The notes below the pieces were generated by a model. The model did not search any database, was not told the origin of the DNA, and saw only the letters and a list, made by a program, of their open reading frames with translations. The position numbers and the translations under genes are program-made. A stretch of DNA of 64,000 nt from Actinoallomurus bryophytorum (lineage in GTDB: Bacteria > Actinomycetota > Actinomycetes > Streptosporangiales > Streptosporangiaceae). This document shows positions 1 through 7,581 of the stretch, piece after piece; positions within the stretch are counted from its first letter, which is position 1, and every line of letters begins with the position of its first letter. The stretch lies in the NCBI RefSeq assembly GCF_006716425.1, contig NZ_VFOZ01000001.1, forward strand, positions 2,232,001-2,296,000, in the 5' to 3' direction.

Positions 1-1
1 C

Positions 2-283
2 ATGCTCGCCGCCGCCCACCAGGTCGCCGTGTCCTCCGCCGAAGAAGGCCTGCGGGTGGCCCGCGCCCACAACCACACCCTCGCCCAAGGACGCAGCGCC
101 GCGATCACCTTCGCCCACCACGAACCCGTCCTGCTCTCCCCGACCGTCACCGCCTCCGGCCCTTTGACCATTACGGTCACCGTCCGTGGCAGGGCACCGT
201 CGCTGCTGCCCGGCGTGCACCTGTCCACCGCCGGCACGGTGGCGGGCCCACGGGAACGGTTCACCACCTCGGGGCAGCGATGA
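2..283 (+). CDS. TadE-like pilus protein, 3' part (gene enters from outside the window)
   Basis: The reading frame is already open at the window edge, so only the last ~93 residues are seen and the ATG at position 2 is probably internal. The visible part has an alanine-rich helical stretch (SSAEEGLRVARA) followed by a beta-rich C-terminus (ITVTVRGRAPSLLP), the pattern of the C-terminal half of actinobacterial TadE-like pseudopilins. It ends in an ATGA overlap with the next TadE-like gene, so the two are translationally coupled. Likely role: minor pilin or assembly factor of a Tad/Flp-type pilus. The family call rests on context and composition; the N-terminal membrane helix that would confirm it is outside the window. 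Confidence 0.6.
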   Translation: MLAAAHQVAVSSAEEGLRVARAHNHTLAQGRSAAITFAHHEPVLLSPTVTASGPLTITVTVRGRAPSLLPGVHLSTAGTVAGPRERFTTSGQR

Positions 284-735
284 GGCGCCGATCACGGCCT
301 GGCCCGAAACTGGTCAGCTTTCGCGGCGAGGTCGGCAACGCCGTGGTGGAAGCGGCCATCCTCGCCCCCTTGTTCATCCTGTTCCTTGCCGGGCTGCTCA
401 CCGGAGCGCGACTGCAACGCGCCACCGCGGCCGTCAGCCAGGCCGCCGCCGACGCCGCCCGCCAAGCCTCCATCGCCCGCACCCCCGCCCAAGCACGAGT
501 CGCCGCAACCGCCAGCGCGCTGGCCACACTGCGAGACAAAGGACTGCACTGCGCCCCACAGGTACACCTGGACCTGGCCGCATTCAGCCAGCCCGTGGGC
601 CGGGCCGGGCTCATCAGCGCCAGCGTGACCTGCACCGTCCGGCTGGCCGACATCGCCGCCCCCGGGATCCCCGGCTCTCGAACCGTGACCCAGACGCACC
701 GCTCGCCGCTGGACCCCTACCGAGGCAGGAGCTGA
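280..735 (+). CDS. TadE family pilus assembly protein
   Basis: A 151-aa protein with a short basic N-terminus, a GNAVVEAAILAPLF segment and a single hydrophobic helix (about residues 20-42), which is the TadE hallmark: a glutamate just ahead of one transmembrane segment. The remainder is extracellular, alanine-rich then beta-rich, with two cysteines (about residues 90 and 115) that could form a disulfide. The start ATG overlaps the previous stop (ATGA). It sits in a run of three pilus-like genes with the TadG-like gene following after 4 nt. Likely inner-membrane pseudopilin of a Tad/Flp pilus. Confidence 0.75.
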   Translation: MRRRSRPGPKLVSFRGEVGNAVVEAAILAPLFILFLAGLLTGARLQRATAAVSQAAADAARQASIARTPAQARVAATASALATLRDKGLHCAPQVHLDLAAFSQPVGRAGLISASVTCTVRLADIAAPGIPGSRTVTQTHRSPLDPYRGRS

Positions 736-739
736 AGCC

Positions 740-1201
740 GTGTCGAACCCCGCCTGGGCACGCTTCCCTCGCCGGCCCCGCGCGTGCTCGGGTGACCGGG
801 GAGGTCTGAGCATCTTCACGGTCATCATCACCCTGGTCGTGGTGGTCTTCTTCGGCGCGATCGTCGACTTCGGCCGACAACTCGACGCCCGCCACGACGC
901 GAACATCGCCGCCGAAGAAGCCGCCCGCGCCGGCGCCGGCCAGATCGACGCCGACCGCGCCTACACACGCGGCGGCTCCTTCGTCATCGACCGGCCCGCC
1001 GCGATCCGCGCCGCCCAGCACTACCTGCGCACTAGCGGCTACACCGGGACAGCCGCCCCTCTCGATGACCACCGCATCAGCGTGCACGTCACGATCACCC
1101 GCCGGGCGATCTTCCTGCCCCTGATCGGGATCACCACCCTGCACGTCCAGGCCGGTGCGGTCGCCGACCTGATCACTGGTGTGGAAGGAGAGGGTCGATG
1201 A
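740..1201 (+). CDS. TadG-like pilus assembly protein
   Basis: A 153-aa protein starting at a GTG with an AGGAG Shine-Dalgarno at about 726-730. The N-terminus carries a GDRGGLSIFTVIIT segment and one membrane helix (residues ~22-45), followed by DFGRQLDARHDANIAAEEAARAG, typical of short actinobacterial TadG/TadE-like putative Flp-pilus proteins. There is no von Willebrand domain, so it is the short form rather than full TadG. It is coupled to the LysM-BTAD gene by ATGA. Confidence 0.7.
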   Translation: MSNPAWARFPRRPRACSGDRGGLSIFTVIITLVVVVFFGAIVDFGRQLDARHDANIAAEEAARAGAGQIDADRAYTRGGSFVIDRPAAIRAAQHYLRTSGYTGTAAPLDDHRISVHVTITRRAIFLPLIGITTLHVQAGAVADLITGVEGEGR

Positions 1202-4200
1202 ACCATCCACCAACCCACACTCGCAGCGCTGAGATCATGCGGGGACTCGGTTCCTTAGCCGTCTTGGTGATTCTGCTGGCCGGCGTTCCCGCCGGTCTGG
1301 CCACGTTCGCGGGCTCCCCCATCCCCCACGCCCTGCCGACCTGGGATCAGATCACCGCAACACTCACCCGGCCCGACACCGGCAATGCCCTATTTCTCGC
1401 CGTCATCAAGGTGATCGGCTGGGCGGCCTGGTGCCTGTTCACCGTGATCACGCTCGCCGAGACAGCCGGATATCGCCGCGGGCGCCCGCCCCGGGGACTG
1501 CCCGGTGCGATCCGCCCGATGCAGCACCTGGCCCGCGACCTGGTCGCCATGGCCGCCCTCATCGTGACCGCCACCGCTCCCGCAGTCGGCTCGACCGCCG
1601 CCGCTCTCTCCCAGCCCACAACCGCCGCGACCACCTCGCTCGCAGCCAACGCCGTTAGCGCTCCGACTGCCTCAGACGCGGAAAACGCGCAGCCCTCCCG
1701 CCTGCCCTCAGCACACCATCCGACCCGCACCACATCAGCTCATCCGTGGCAGACCCGAGTGATCAAACGCGGGGACACCCTGTGGGCGATCGCCCGCAAG
1801 ACGACCGGTTCAGGCGCGCAATACCCATCGATCTTCAATGCCAGCAAGCACCTCAACCAACCCCACGGCCTGCCACCCTTGACCGACCCCGACCGCATCT
1901 ACCCCGGCCAGCACATCAAGGCCCCGCCAAAGGGCAGCACCAGCGACCGCCCCGCCCGGCGACCAGCCCACACTCCGGCGCGCCCGCATCCTCGGCCGCC
2001 AATGCCGCCACATGCGCCCACGCCCAGCGCCACACCACCGCCGACCACTCACCGCACACCGCCAGCGGCTTCCCAGGCCCCCGACCCCCCAGCATGGACG
2101 ACGCCGACAGCGCCGCCCACGCGCGAACCCGGCCCCGTAACGGACCCACCGGACGACCGCCCGACAGCAACACCCACGCGCCCCGGCACGGCATCGGAGA
2201 CACCAACGCCGTCATCCGAAACGCGCCCGCCGCAAACCCCCCGGCCAAAGGAATCACCGACTCCTAGCTCACCAGGACCCGTGACACCGGAAACGCCCGG
2301 GCATCATCACGACACACCAGTAACCGTGATGCTCCCGACCGGCGCCTACCTCGGTATCGGCCTGGCCGCTGCGATCAGCGTCGCCCTGGCCGCCACCCGC
2401 CTGCACCGCAGACGCCGACGCACCCCCGCGACCGAATGGCCCGACCCCACCACCGAACCGGCTACGCCCGCACCGGTCGCCAAAGTCCGCAAAGCCCACC
2501 TCGACACTTACACCGAGCAAGGGGAACCGCTCCCCACCGACGCTGACCTCATCGCCCACGACGCCACCACACCAGCGCCGACCCACGTCACCGCCGGCAC
2601 CCGCGACGGAGAGCATCTGATCGTCGAACTTTCGGGGCTCAACCTCAGTTTCACCGGCCCTGGTGCCACCGGCACCGTCAGGGCTCTGATGATCGAGCTC
2701 CTCGCCAAATCCAGCCGCTACCGCGTCGAGCTCATCATCCCCGAACCCGACGCCACCGCCCTGCTCGCCGGTTCCGGCCTCGACCTCACCGACCTGGCAG
2801 CCACCATCCCGGGCTTGATCGTCTCCCGATCCCTGCAGGCGGCGATCACCCACCTGGAATCGGAGTTCATCCACCGGGCCCGGCTCCTGGAGACCACCGA
2901 CCAAGCCGACGTTCACGCCCTCCGCACCACTGAACCCGGCGAACCCCTGCCCGCCATCATCTTGATCGCGACCATGCCCGCATCCGGCGAAGCGCTGCAA
3001 GCCATCCTGTCCCTGAGCGCGCCATACTGCGTCGGAGCCCTCCTGCTGGGCACTTGGGCGGTCGGAACCACTCTGCATGTCTCCGGCGACGGCACCGTCA
3101 CCGACGCAACCGGCCCCACGGCCGGCACCTGGGCAGGCGGCCGACTGTTCCACCTCACCGCAGCCGACGCTGCCGACATGCTCAACGTGGTCCGCACCGC
3201 GCGGGGTGCACCCGAAACCGCCCCACCCGCTGAATCGGTTGTCGGGTCAGTCTCACCATCCAACGGCAAGGCATCCAGCAGTGCACCCGCTGCCACCAGC
3301 CGCACCGGCATGTCCTCACCGAGACCATCCTTAACCGCCCCGGCATCGGACCGCACCGGCCAACCCATCGCATCAGCAGGCCGTCTGCGACTGGCCGACG
3401 CCGTCGAGGAGGACACACTGCGGCCGATCCGGTTGCGTCTGCTCGGACAGGTCCGCGTCGAATCTGGCGGCGAACCGATCACCACCGGGCTACGGCGCAT
3501 CACCCGCGACCTCATGGCCTACCTTGCCCTGCACCCCGCAGGGATCACCCGTGAGCAAGGCGTTGACGCGCTCATGCCCGACCGCGAGCTTCAGGCCGGA
3601 ACTACCATGTTCCACACCGCCATCAGCAACGCCCGCAAAACCCTCCGCGACGCCACCGGACTCCGCGAGCCGATGTTCATCATCCACGCGGCCGGCCGCT
3701 ACCGCCTCGACCCCCACCTCATCACCGTCGACCTGTGGCAGCTGCAAAGCACTTTGAACCGCGCCCACAACGCCGACACCGACGCCACCCGCCTGAACGC
3801 GCTGCGGCTCGTCCCCGACCTGTACACCGCAGAACTCGCCGAAGACCTCACCTTCGAATGGGCCGAAACCGAACGCGAAAACCTCCGACGGCAAGCCACC
3901 GACGCACTCAGCCGCCTGGCCCAACTCGCCAAGAACGATCACCCGGACCTGGCCTTGGCTGCACTAGAACACGCCCTCGCCCACGACCCCTACGCCGAAC
4001 CCCTCTACCGCGACCTCATGCGCATCCAAGCCGCATCCGGCCACCCCGACGCCGTACGCCGCACCCACCAACAACTGAAAACCCGCCTCGCCGACCTCGA
4101 CACCGAACCTGATGAGGAAACCCACAAGCTGCTACTCCGCCTCCTGCAGCCTCCACCAGCAAGAGGTCCTGGAAAAAGACCGCCCAGCACAGCTCCGGTC

Positions 4201-4278
4201 AAAGCCCCTCGTCCTGTGTCCGGGGGAAACCGCACGACAGCAACCATCCGGCCGCTCCGCCCTCAGGACCCGGCATGA
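1198..4278 (+). CDS. LysM domain / BTAD winged-helix fusion membrane protein
   Basis: A 1026-aa multidomain protein. In order: two N-terminal membrane helices (~18-40 and ~62-90) and a third hydrophobic stretch (~110-130); a LysM peptidoglycan-binding motif at ~185-245 (IKRGDTLWAIARK through YPGQHIKA); a long Pro/Thr-rich linker (~245-370); another membrane helix (~380-398) followed by a basic stop-transfer; a poorly conserved cytoplasmic region; then a winged-helix segment (~742-840, IRLRLLGQVRVESGG) and a bacterial transcriptional activator (BTAD) TPR-like domain (~850-1000). The topology would put LysM on the wall side and the SARP-like DNA-binding/BTAD part in the cytoplasm. The architecture is known from actinobacterial Tad-pilus loci. 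It may link wall status to transcription, but that is inference. Confidence 0.85.
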   Translation: MNHPPTHTRSAEIMRGLGSLAVLVILLAGVPAGLATFAGSPIPHALPTWDQITATLTRPDTGNALFLAVIKVIGWAAWCLFTVITLAETAGYRRGRPPRGLPGAIRPMQHLARDLVAMAALIVTATAPAVGSTAAALSQPTTAATTSLAANAVSAPTASDAENAQPSRLPSAHHPTRTTSAHPWQTRVIKRGDTLWAIARKTTGSGAQYPSIFNASKHLNQPHGLPPLTDPDRIYPGQHIKAPPKGSTSDRPARRPAHTPARPHPRPPMPPHAPTPSATPPPTTHRTPPAASQAPDPPAWTTPTAPPTREPGPVTDPPDDRPTATPTRPGTASETPTPSSETRPPQTPRPKESPTPSSPGPVTPETPGHHHDTPVTVMLPTGAYLGIGLAAAISVALAATRLHRRRRRTPATEWPDPTTEPATPAPVAKVRKAHLDTYTEQGEPLPTDADLIAHDATTPAPTHVTAGTRDGEHLIVELSGLNLSFTGPGATGTVRALMIELLAKSSRYRVELIIPEPDATALLAGSGLDLTDLAATIPGLIVSRSLQAAITHLESEFIHRARLLETTDQADVHALRTTEPGEPLPAIILIATMPASGEALQAILSLSAPYCVGALLLGTWAVGTTLHVSGDGTVTDATGPTAGTWAGGRLFHLTAADAADMLNVVRTARGAPETAPPAESVVGSVSPSNGKASSSAPAATSRTGMSSPRPSLTAPASDRTGQPIASAGRLRLADAVEEDTLRPIRLRLLGQVRVESGGEPITTGLRRITRDLMAYLALHPAGITREQGVDALMPDRELQAGTTMFHTAISNARKTLRDATGLREPMFIIHAAGRYRLDPHLITVDLWQLQSTLNRAHNADTDATRLNALRLVPDLYTAELAEDLTFEWAETERENLRRQATDALSRLAQLAKNDHPDLALAALEHALAHDPYAEPLYRDLMRIQAASGHPDAVRRTHQQLKTRLADLDTEPDEETHKLLLRLLQPPPARGPGKRPPSTAPVKAPRPVSGGNRTTATIRPLRPQDPA

Positions 4279-4847
4279 CACCTCTAACACACCGCCTGGC
4301 AGACATGGCGACCTTCTCAGCTCCGATGCAGCCGGAACCTGGTCGCGCCACCAATGGCAGATCCTCTTCTGATTTGGGCAGCGAATCGCAGGCCGAGGTC
4401 ATCTACCACGGATGGCCCCGACCAGACGGTCTAGGCGCGGCGGTGATCGAATCCCCTCTACGCACCTATCGGCCACTGCCACACCTGGTCCGGCACTCAC
4501 CTTCCGGCTTCAACTGGGGCTACGACGGCAACGGGCCACGCGACCTCGCACTAAGCCTCCTCACCGACGCCCTCAATGAATACGCAGGCTGTGACCAGCG
4601 CCCTAGCGTTGCCCTATCCCAAGCTCACAGCAAGAAACCGCTGCATCCAGCACGGCCAGAGGTCCCACCTGGACAGGGCAGCAGTGCCCCAGACTGGCCC
4701 TGCCCGTGTCAGCAGCACCTTCTGGCTCTGCCCTACCTGCAGTTCACCAGGCAAGTCATCGCCACCCGCCTGCGGTACGGCAAAGCATGGTCCATGCCCC
4801 GCAAGGAAATCCTCCGCTGGCTCTCCAGTCTCGCGACACCGCTCTAA
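4275..4847 (+). CDS. DUF6166-like hypothetical protein
   Basis: A 190-aa protein beginning in an ATGA overlap with the LysM-BTAD gene, so it is the last gene of the pilus-like operon. The central stretch SPSGFNWGYDGNGPRDLAL resembles the core of the DUF6166 family, a small uncharacterised domain found widely on actinobacterial mobile and accessory DNA. The C-terminal third is proline- and cysteine-rich and ends in a basic helix (YLQFTRQVIATRLRYGKAW). No signal peptide or membrane helix. No function is known; family assignment is from motif memory. Confidence 0.65.
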   Translation: MTPLTHRLADMATFSAPMQPEPGRATNGRSSSDLGSESQAEVIYHGWPRPDGLGAAVIESPLRTYRPLPHLVRHSPSGFNWGYDGNGPRDLALSLLTDALNEYAGCDQRPSVALSQAHSKKPLHPARPEVPPGQGSSAPDWPCPCQQHLLALPYLQFTRQVIATRLRYGKAWSMPRKEILRWLSSLATPL

Positions 4848-5324
4848 TTATCGCGAGTAAGGAAAAGCTTATTCACAACCGTTCCACCCAACCGTTTGAC
4901 CTGCTGTTCGCTTTCCACACAGTCCGGTGGCTTTCTTTAACGAGTCTCGGCACCAGTTGTTCGGGAGTTCGGGCACCGCCCAAATCTGGCACGGGTCGAT
5001 GTTCGCGAGTTTCGGCACACGCGCTGTGGCGCCACGCCCGGCTGGGTCGTGCGCATGTGAGCAGCGTGAAGGCTGACGAAGAGTTACACCATCGGGCGTA
5101 TGGCAGCGCACGCTCGGCGGAATGAGCGGATGTCCGGAACTTGAAGCTATCGGACGCTGCGTTAATCCAGTTAAGGCTGGAGCTGCTCGAAATCACGGTG
5201 CAGGACTAAGGCTGGCCTGCGCACAATGAACGCATCCCTCCGGAGAGGACCACAACGCTAGGAGCCAGCCGCCGGGCCTTGGAAGTGGAGGGAAACCCGC
5301 TTGTTAGCCGGGCGCGTCAACACG
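4848..5324 (+). other. intergenic interval, no gene recognised
   Basis: About 480 bases lie between the end of the pilus-like operon and the 3' end of an oppositely oriented gene. GC content is slightly lower than the flanks. Short open frames exist on both strands but none has a plausible ribosome-binding site or a protein-like composition. I see no clear terminator hairpin. Confidence 0.4.
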
Positions 5325-5936
5325 TCAGGCGGGGCTGTCTCCCCCAAGCTCAGGGCCATCCGCCGGCAGTACAAGTGGTGGTCGAGCCTCACCCGAACCG
5401 ACCTCCACGTGTCCCTCGGGTGCCGCCCGTTGGAGTCGTGCAAGCGCCCGCTGTGCCTTTAGCTTCTCGCGTTCAGCCTTGTAGTACCCGGTCTGGACTC
5501 TCGGCCACCACGAGCCCAACTTCTCCGGATTCTTGAGCAAGAATACAAACGCTCCGGTAATCGCGGTGAGGACCCCCGCAGGAATCATCATGGCCAGCTG
5601 GAGCGGCGAGTTAATGCTCAAGTGCTCGACGAAAATCCGGCCGACCTCGAAACGCACCTGCTCCTTGAGGCGCTTAACGTCGGATTCGCCCACGGAGGAG
5701 GCCTGAACCGTCCGTGTTTCGAGATTTGCCACTAGGTGGGCCAACGCCAGAGACTGCAACATCGTTTCGAGAGCAGCCAGCGTCTGTCGGACCTGAGGGA
5801 GGTTGGTCGGCTGGTGGCGGAAGTTTAGGGTGACCCAATGATCCTGACTCACGTCCAACGTAGCTTGGAGACGCTCCAAGCTGAGGCCGTCTGGCTCGGT
5901 CATGTGCAGCGATGGTAGTGGAACGGATTGGTCCAC
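5325..5936 (-). CDS. hypothetical membrane-anchored protein
   Basis: A 203-aa protein of unrecognised family. The first ~110 residues are soluble and largely helical (QVRQTLAALETMLQSLALAH), a basic-acidic region follows, then one clear membrane helix (~118-140, MMIPAGVLTAITGAFVFLL), a tryptophan pair (GSWW) and a charged, coiled-coil-like cytoplasmic tail (KAEREKLKAQRALARLQRA). Start is a GTG; an in-frame ATG twelve codons in is an alternative. The composition and helix pattern look like a real protein, but I cannot name it. Confidence 0.55.
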   Translation of the reverse strand: MDQSVPLPSLHMTEPDGLSLERLQATLDVSQDHWVTLNFRHQPTNLPQVRQTLAALETMLQSLALAHLVANLETRTVQASSVGESDVKRLKEQVRFEVGRIFVEHLSINSPLQLAMMIPAGVLTAITGAFVFLLKNPEKLGSWWPRVQTGYYKAEREKLKAQRALARLQRAAPEGHVEVGSGEARPPLVLPADGPELGGDSPA

Positions 5937-6824
5937 TGACTCAGCTTCTCCCGGTATGCGGAAGCCCCCGGACGATGCCGGGGGCGATGCTTCAGGGCGG
6001 GGCTCTACCTCGGCCGGGTCTCACGGCGCCGGCCCCCTCCTTGTTGAGCCGGTGGCTGGGCCGCAGGCTGAGCTGCTGGAGGATCACATGCCGGAGGTTG
6101 GACCTGATCGGTCAAGATCCGGAGAAGGTCAGGGAGCGCTTGTCGACGTGCTGGAGCGGTCCTTTTTTCGGGACCGCGATCACAGTGACCGTGCCGACAA
6201 GCAGGATGTGGACAAACGCGATGCCTAGTGCCGCTTAGGCGATGATCGGTTGGCCAGCCCACGATGCGGCCCCTGCTGAACTGGGTGTTAGGCCAGCCGT
6301 AGACCATCAGAGGTGTACGCACTACACCTGCGCCTCGTGGCTGGCGGCTCAAACGGGACCGATGCTGTTCGGCGCGGACGCTAGCACGCTACTGGTCGAC
6401 GCAATCGACTTCGCCGACACACGGACATATTGGAATACGGGAGATCGGCACCTGCAGGGCGAGCCGGGAGACGTTCGCCTGTGGGAACCCGCCAAGGCGC
6501 ACGCCCTCGATGATGCTCTGCGTCGGTGATTCAGCGAGAGGCCGGAAACAACCGCAGCACTCCGGCAGACCGTCCCGCACAGTCCACTGGCGATCACCCA
6601 CCGTACCGGGCGCCGGAAGAACTCCCCAGGTACAGCGCGGCGTTTCGACTCTGTCTGGATCAGCCGCCACCAAGGGGTGCTGGAGATCCAGCATCTTTAT
6701 GACGAAGGTCTCGCGGCCGGCAGCGATCACGCGCCGGTCATCGTCGACCAGGAGTCTCCGAAGCAATCTGAGAGCGTGATTCATGTTGCGGGCTAGCGGC
6801 AGATCTGTACGTGGGCAAAGCTGT
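5937..6824. other. interval with only weak coding signal
   Basis: Almost 900 bases without a convincing gene. A 131-codon frame on the minus strand (6389-6784, beginning MNHALRLLRRLLVDDD) and a 95-codon frame on the plus strand (6242-6529) overlap each other. Neither has a Shine-Dalgarno and codon usage is not characteristic, so at most one is a decayed gene. GC is a little below the window average, consistent with decaying accessory DNA. Confidence 0.35.
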
Positions 6825-7121
6825 TCAGCCGGTGATGACCGCCCGGCTCAGCCTCTCGAGCACGTCCTCTGGGGACAACTGTGAGTCTCGCAACTTCTCG
6901 TATCCGGCAACGACCTCATCCGGGTCCAAGCCTGCCTCTCGTGCCTTGTTACGCAGGTCAGCAAGGTCGATGGCATCTCTAAGCGCCCGCTTCGTAGCCT
7001 CGGCGTCCTGATGCTGCATCCGCTTGGCTGCTTCCTGCTGGCCGCGCCTCCACAGATACCACCCTCCGCCAGTTCCGCCTGCAAATAGGGCACCAGCGGC
7101 GGCGAAGAAGAGAATTGGCAT
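6825..7121 (-). CDS. small membrane protein, unknown function
   Basis: A 98-aa protein with an N-terminal hydrophobic helix (MPILFFAAAGALFAGG, then GGWYLWRRG), a basic stop and a charged amphipathic helix bundle (RALRDAIDLADLRNKARE, then LDPDEVVAGYEKLRDSQLS). An AAAGGA ribosome-binding site lies about 6-7 nt before the ATG. Bitopic, N-out, with a cytoplasmic helical domain is the likely topology. I do not recognise a family. Confidence 0.6.
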   Translation of the reverse strand: MPILFFAAAGALFAGGTGGGWYLWRRGQQEAAKRMQHQDAEATKRALRDAIDLADLRNKAREAGLDPDEVVAGYEKLRDSQLSPEDVLERLSRAVITG

Positions 7122-7581
7122 GTCTGGTCCTTTCGTTGCTGCTCAGAGGTTGCCATGTCCGTGCCGCCATCGCGGGTAAATCGCAGACAACGGGCGAGCC
7201 GGGGTCACGAAGGTATAGCTGAGCATGGGCGGGTGCATCCGCGGCGACCGCTACGTCACTGAAGGTCGTCGTCACCGAGAAGGCGCCAAGGACGGACGCC
7301 TGAGGACCACAAGTGGAGCCGCTCCTCACGAAAATTGATCATTCGGCGCTGGGCGAAGTGGTGCCGTAGCCGCGAACACCCGGTGTCCCTTTTCGCGAAC
7401 GAAGCCAGTCCGGGCTCGCCCACGGCCGTCCAGCGCGGTTGTTGCGCCGATGACATCTTGATCTGGGCTGTCTTGTGATGGCCGTGGTCGGCCGTCGGGC
7501 GGCGTTATCACTGCGGGGAGTATGCGGGGTTCGTAGAGTCTGGGCGACGGTGGGTGGCCTAGGACGGGATGGGGGGCCGGG
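7122..7581. other. intergenic interval ahead of the NACHT gene
   Basis: About 460 bases between the small membrane protein gene (leftward) and the NACHT gene (rightward), so it should hold both promoters. I found no convincing gene or clean -35/-10 pair. Confidence 0.35.

Noticed and set aside
6389-6784. 131-codon minus-strand frame, possible gene
   Set aside because: No ribosome-binding site and no recognisable pattern; left as interval note.
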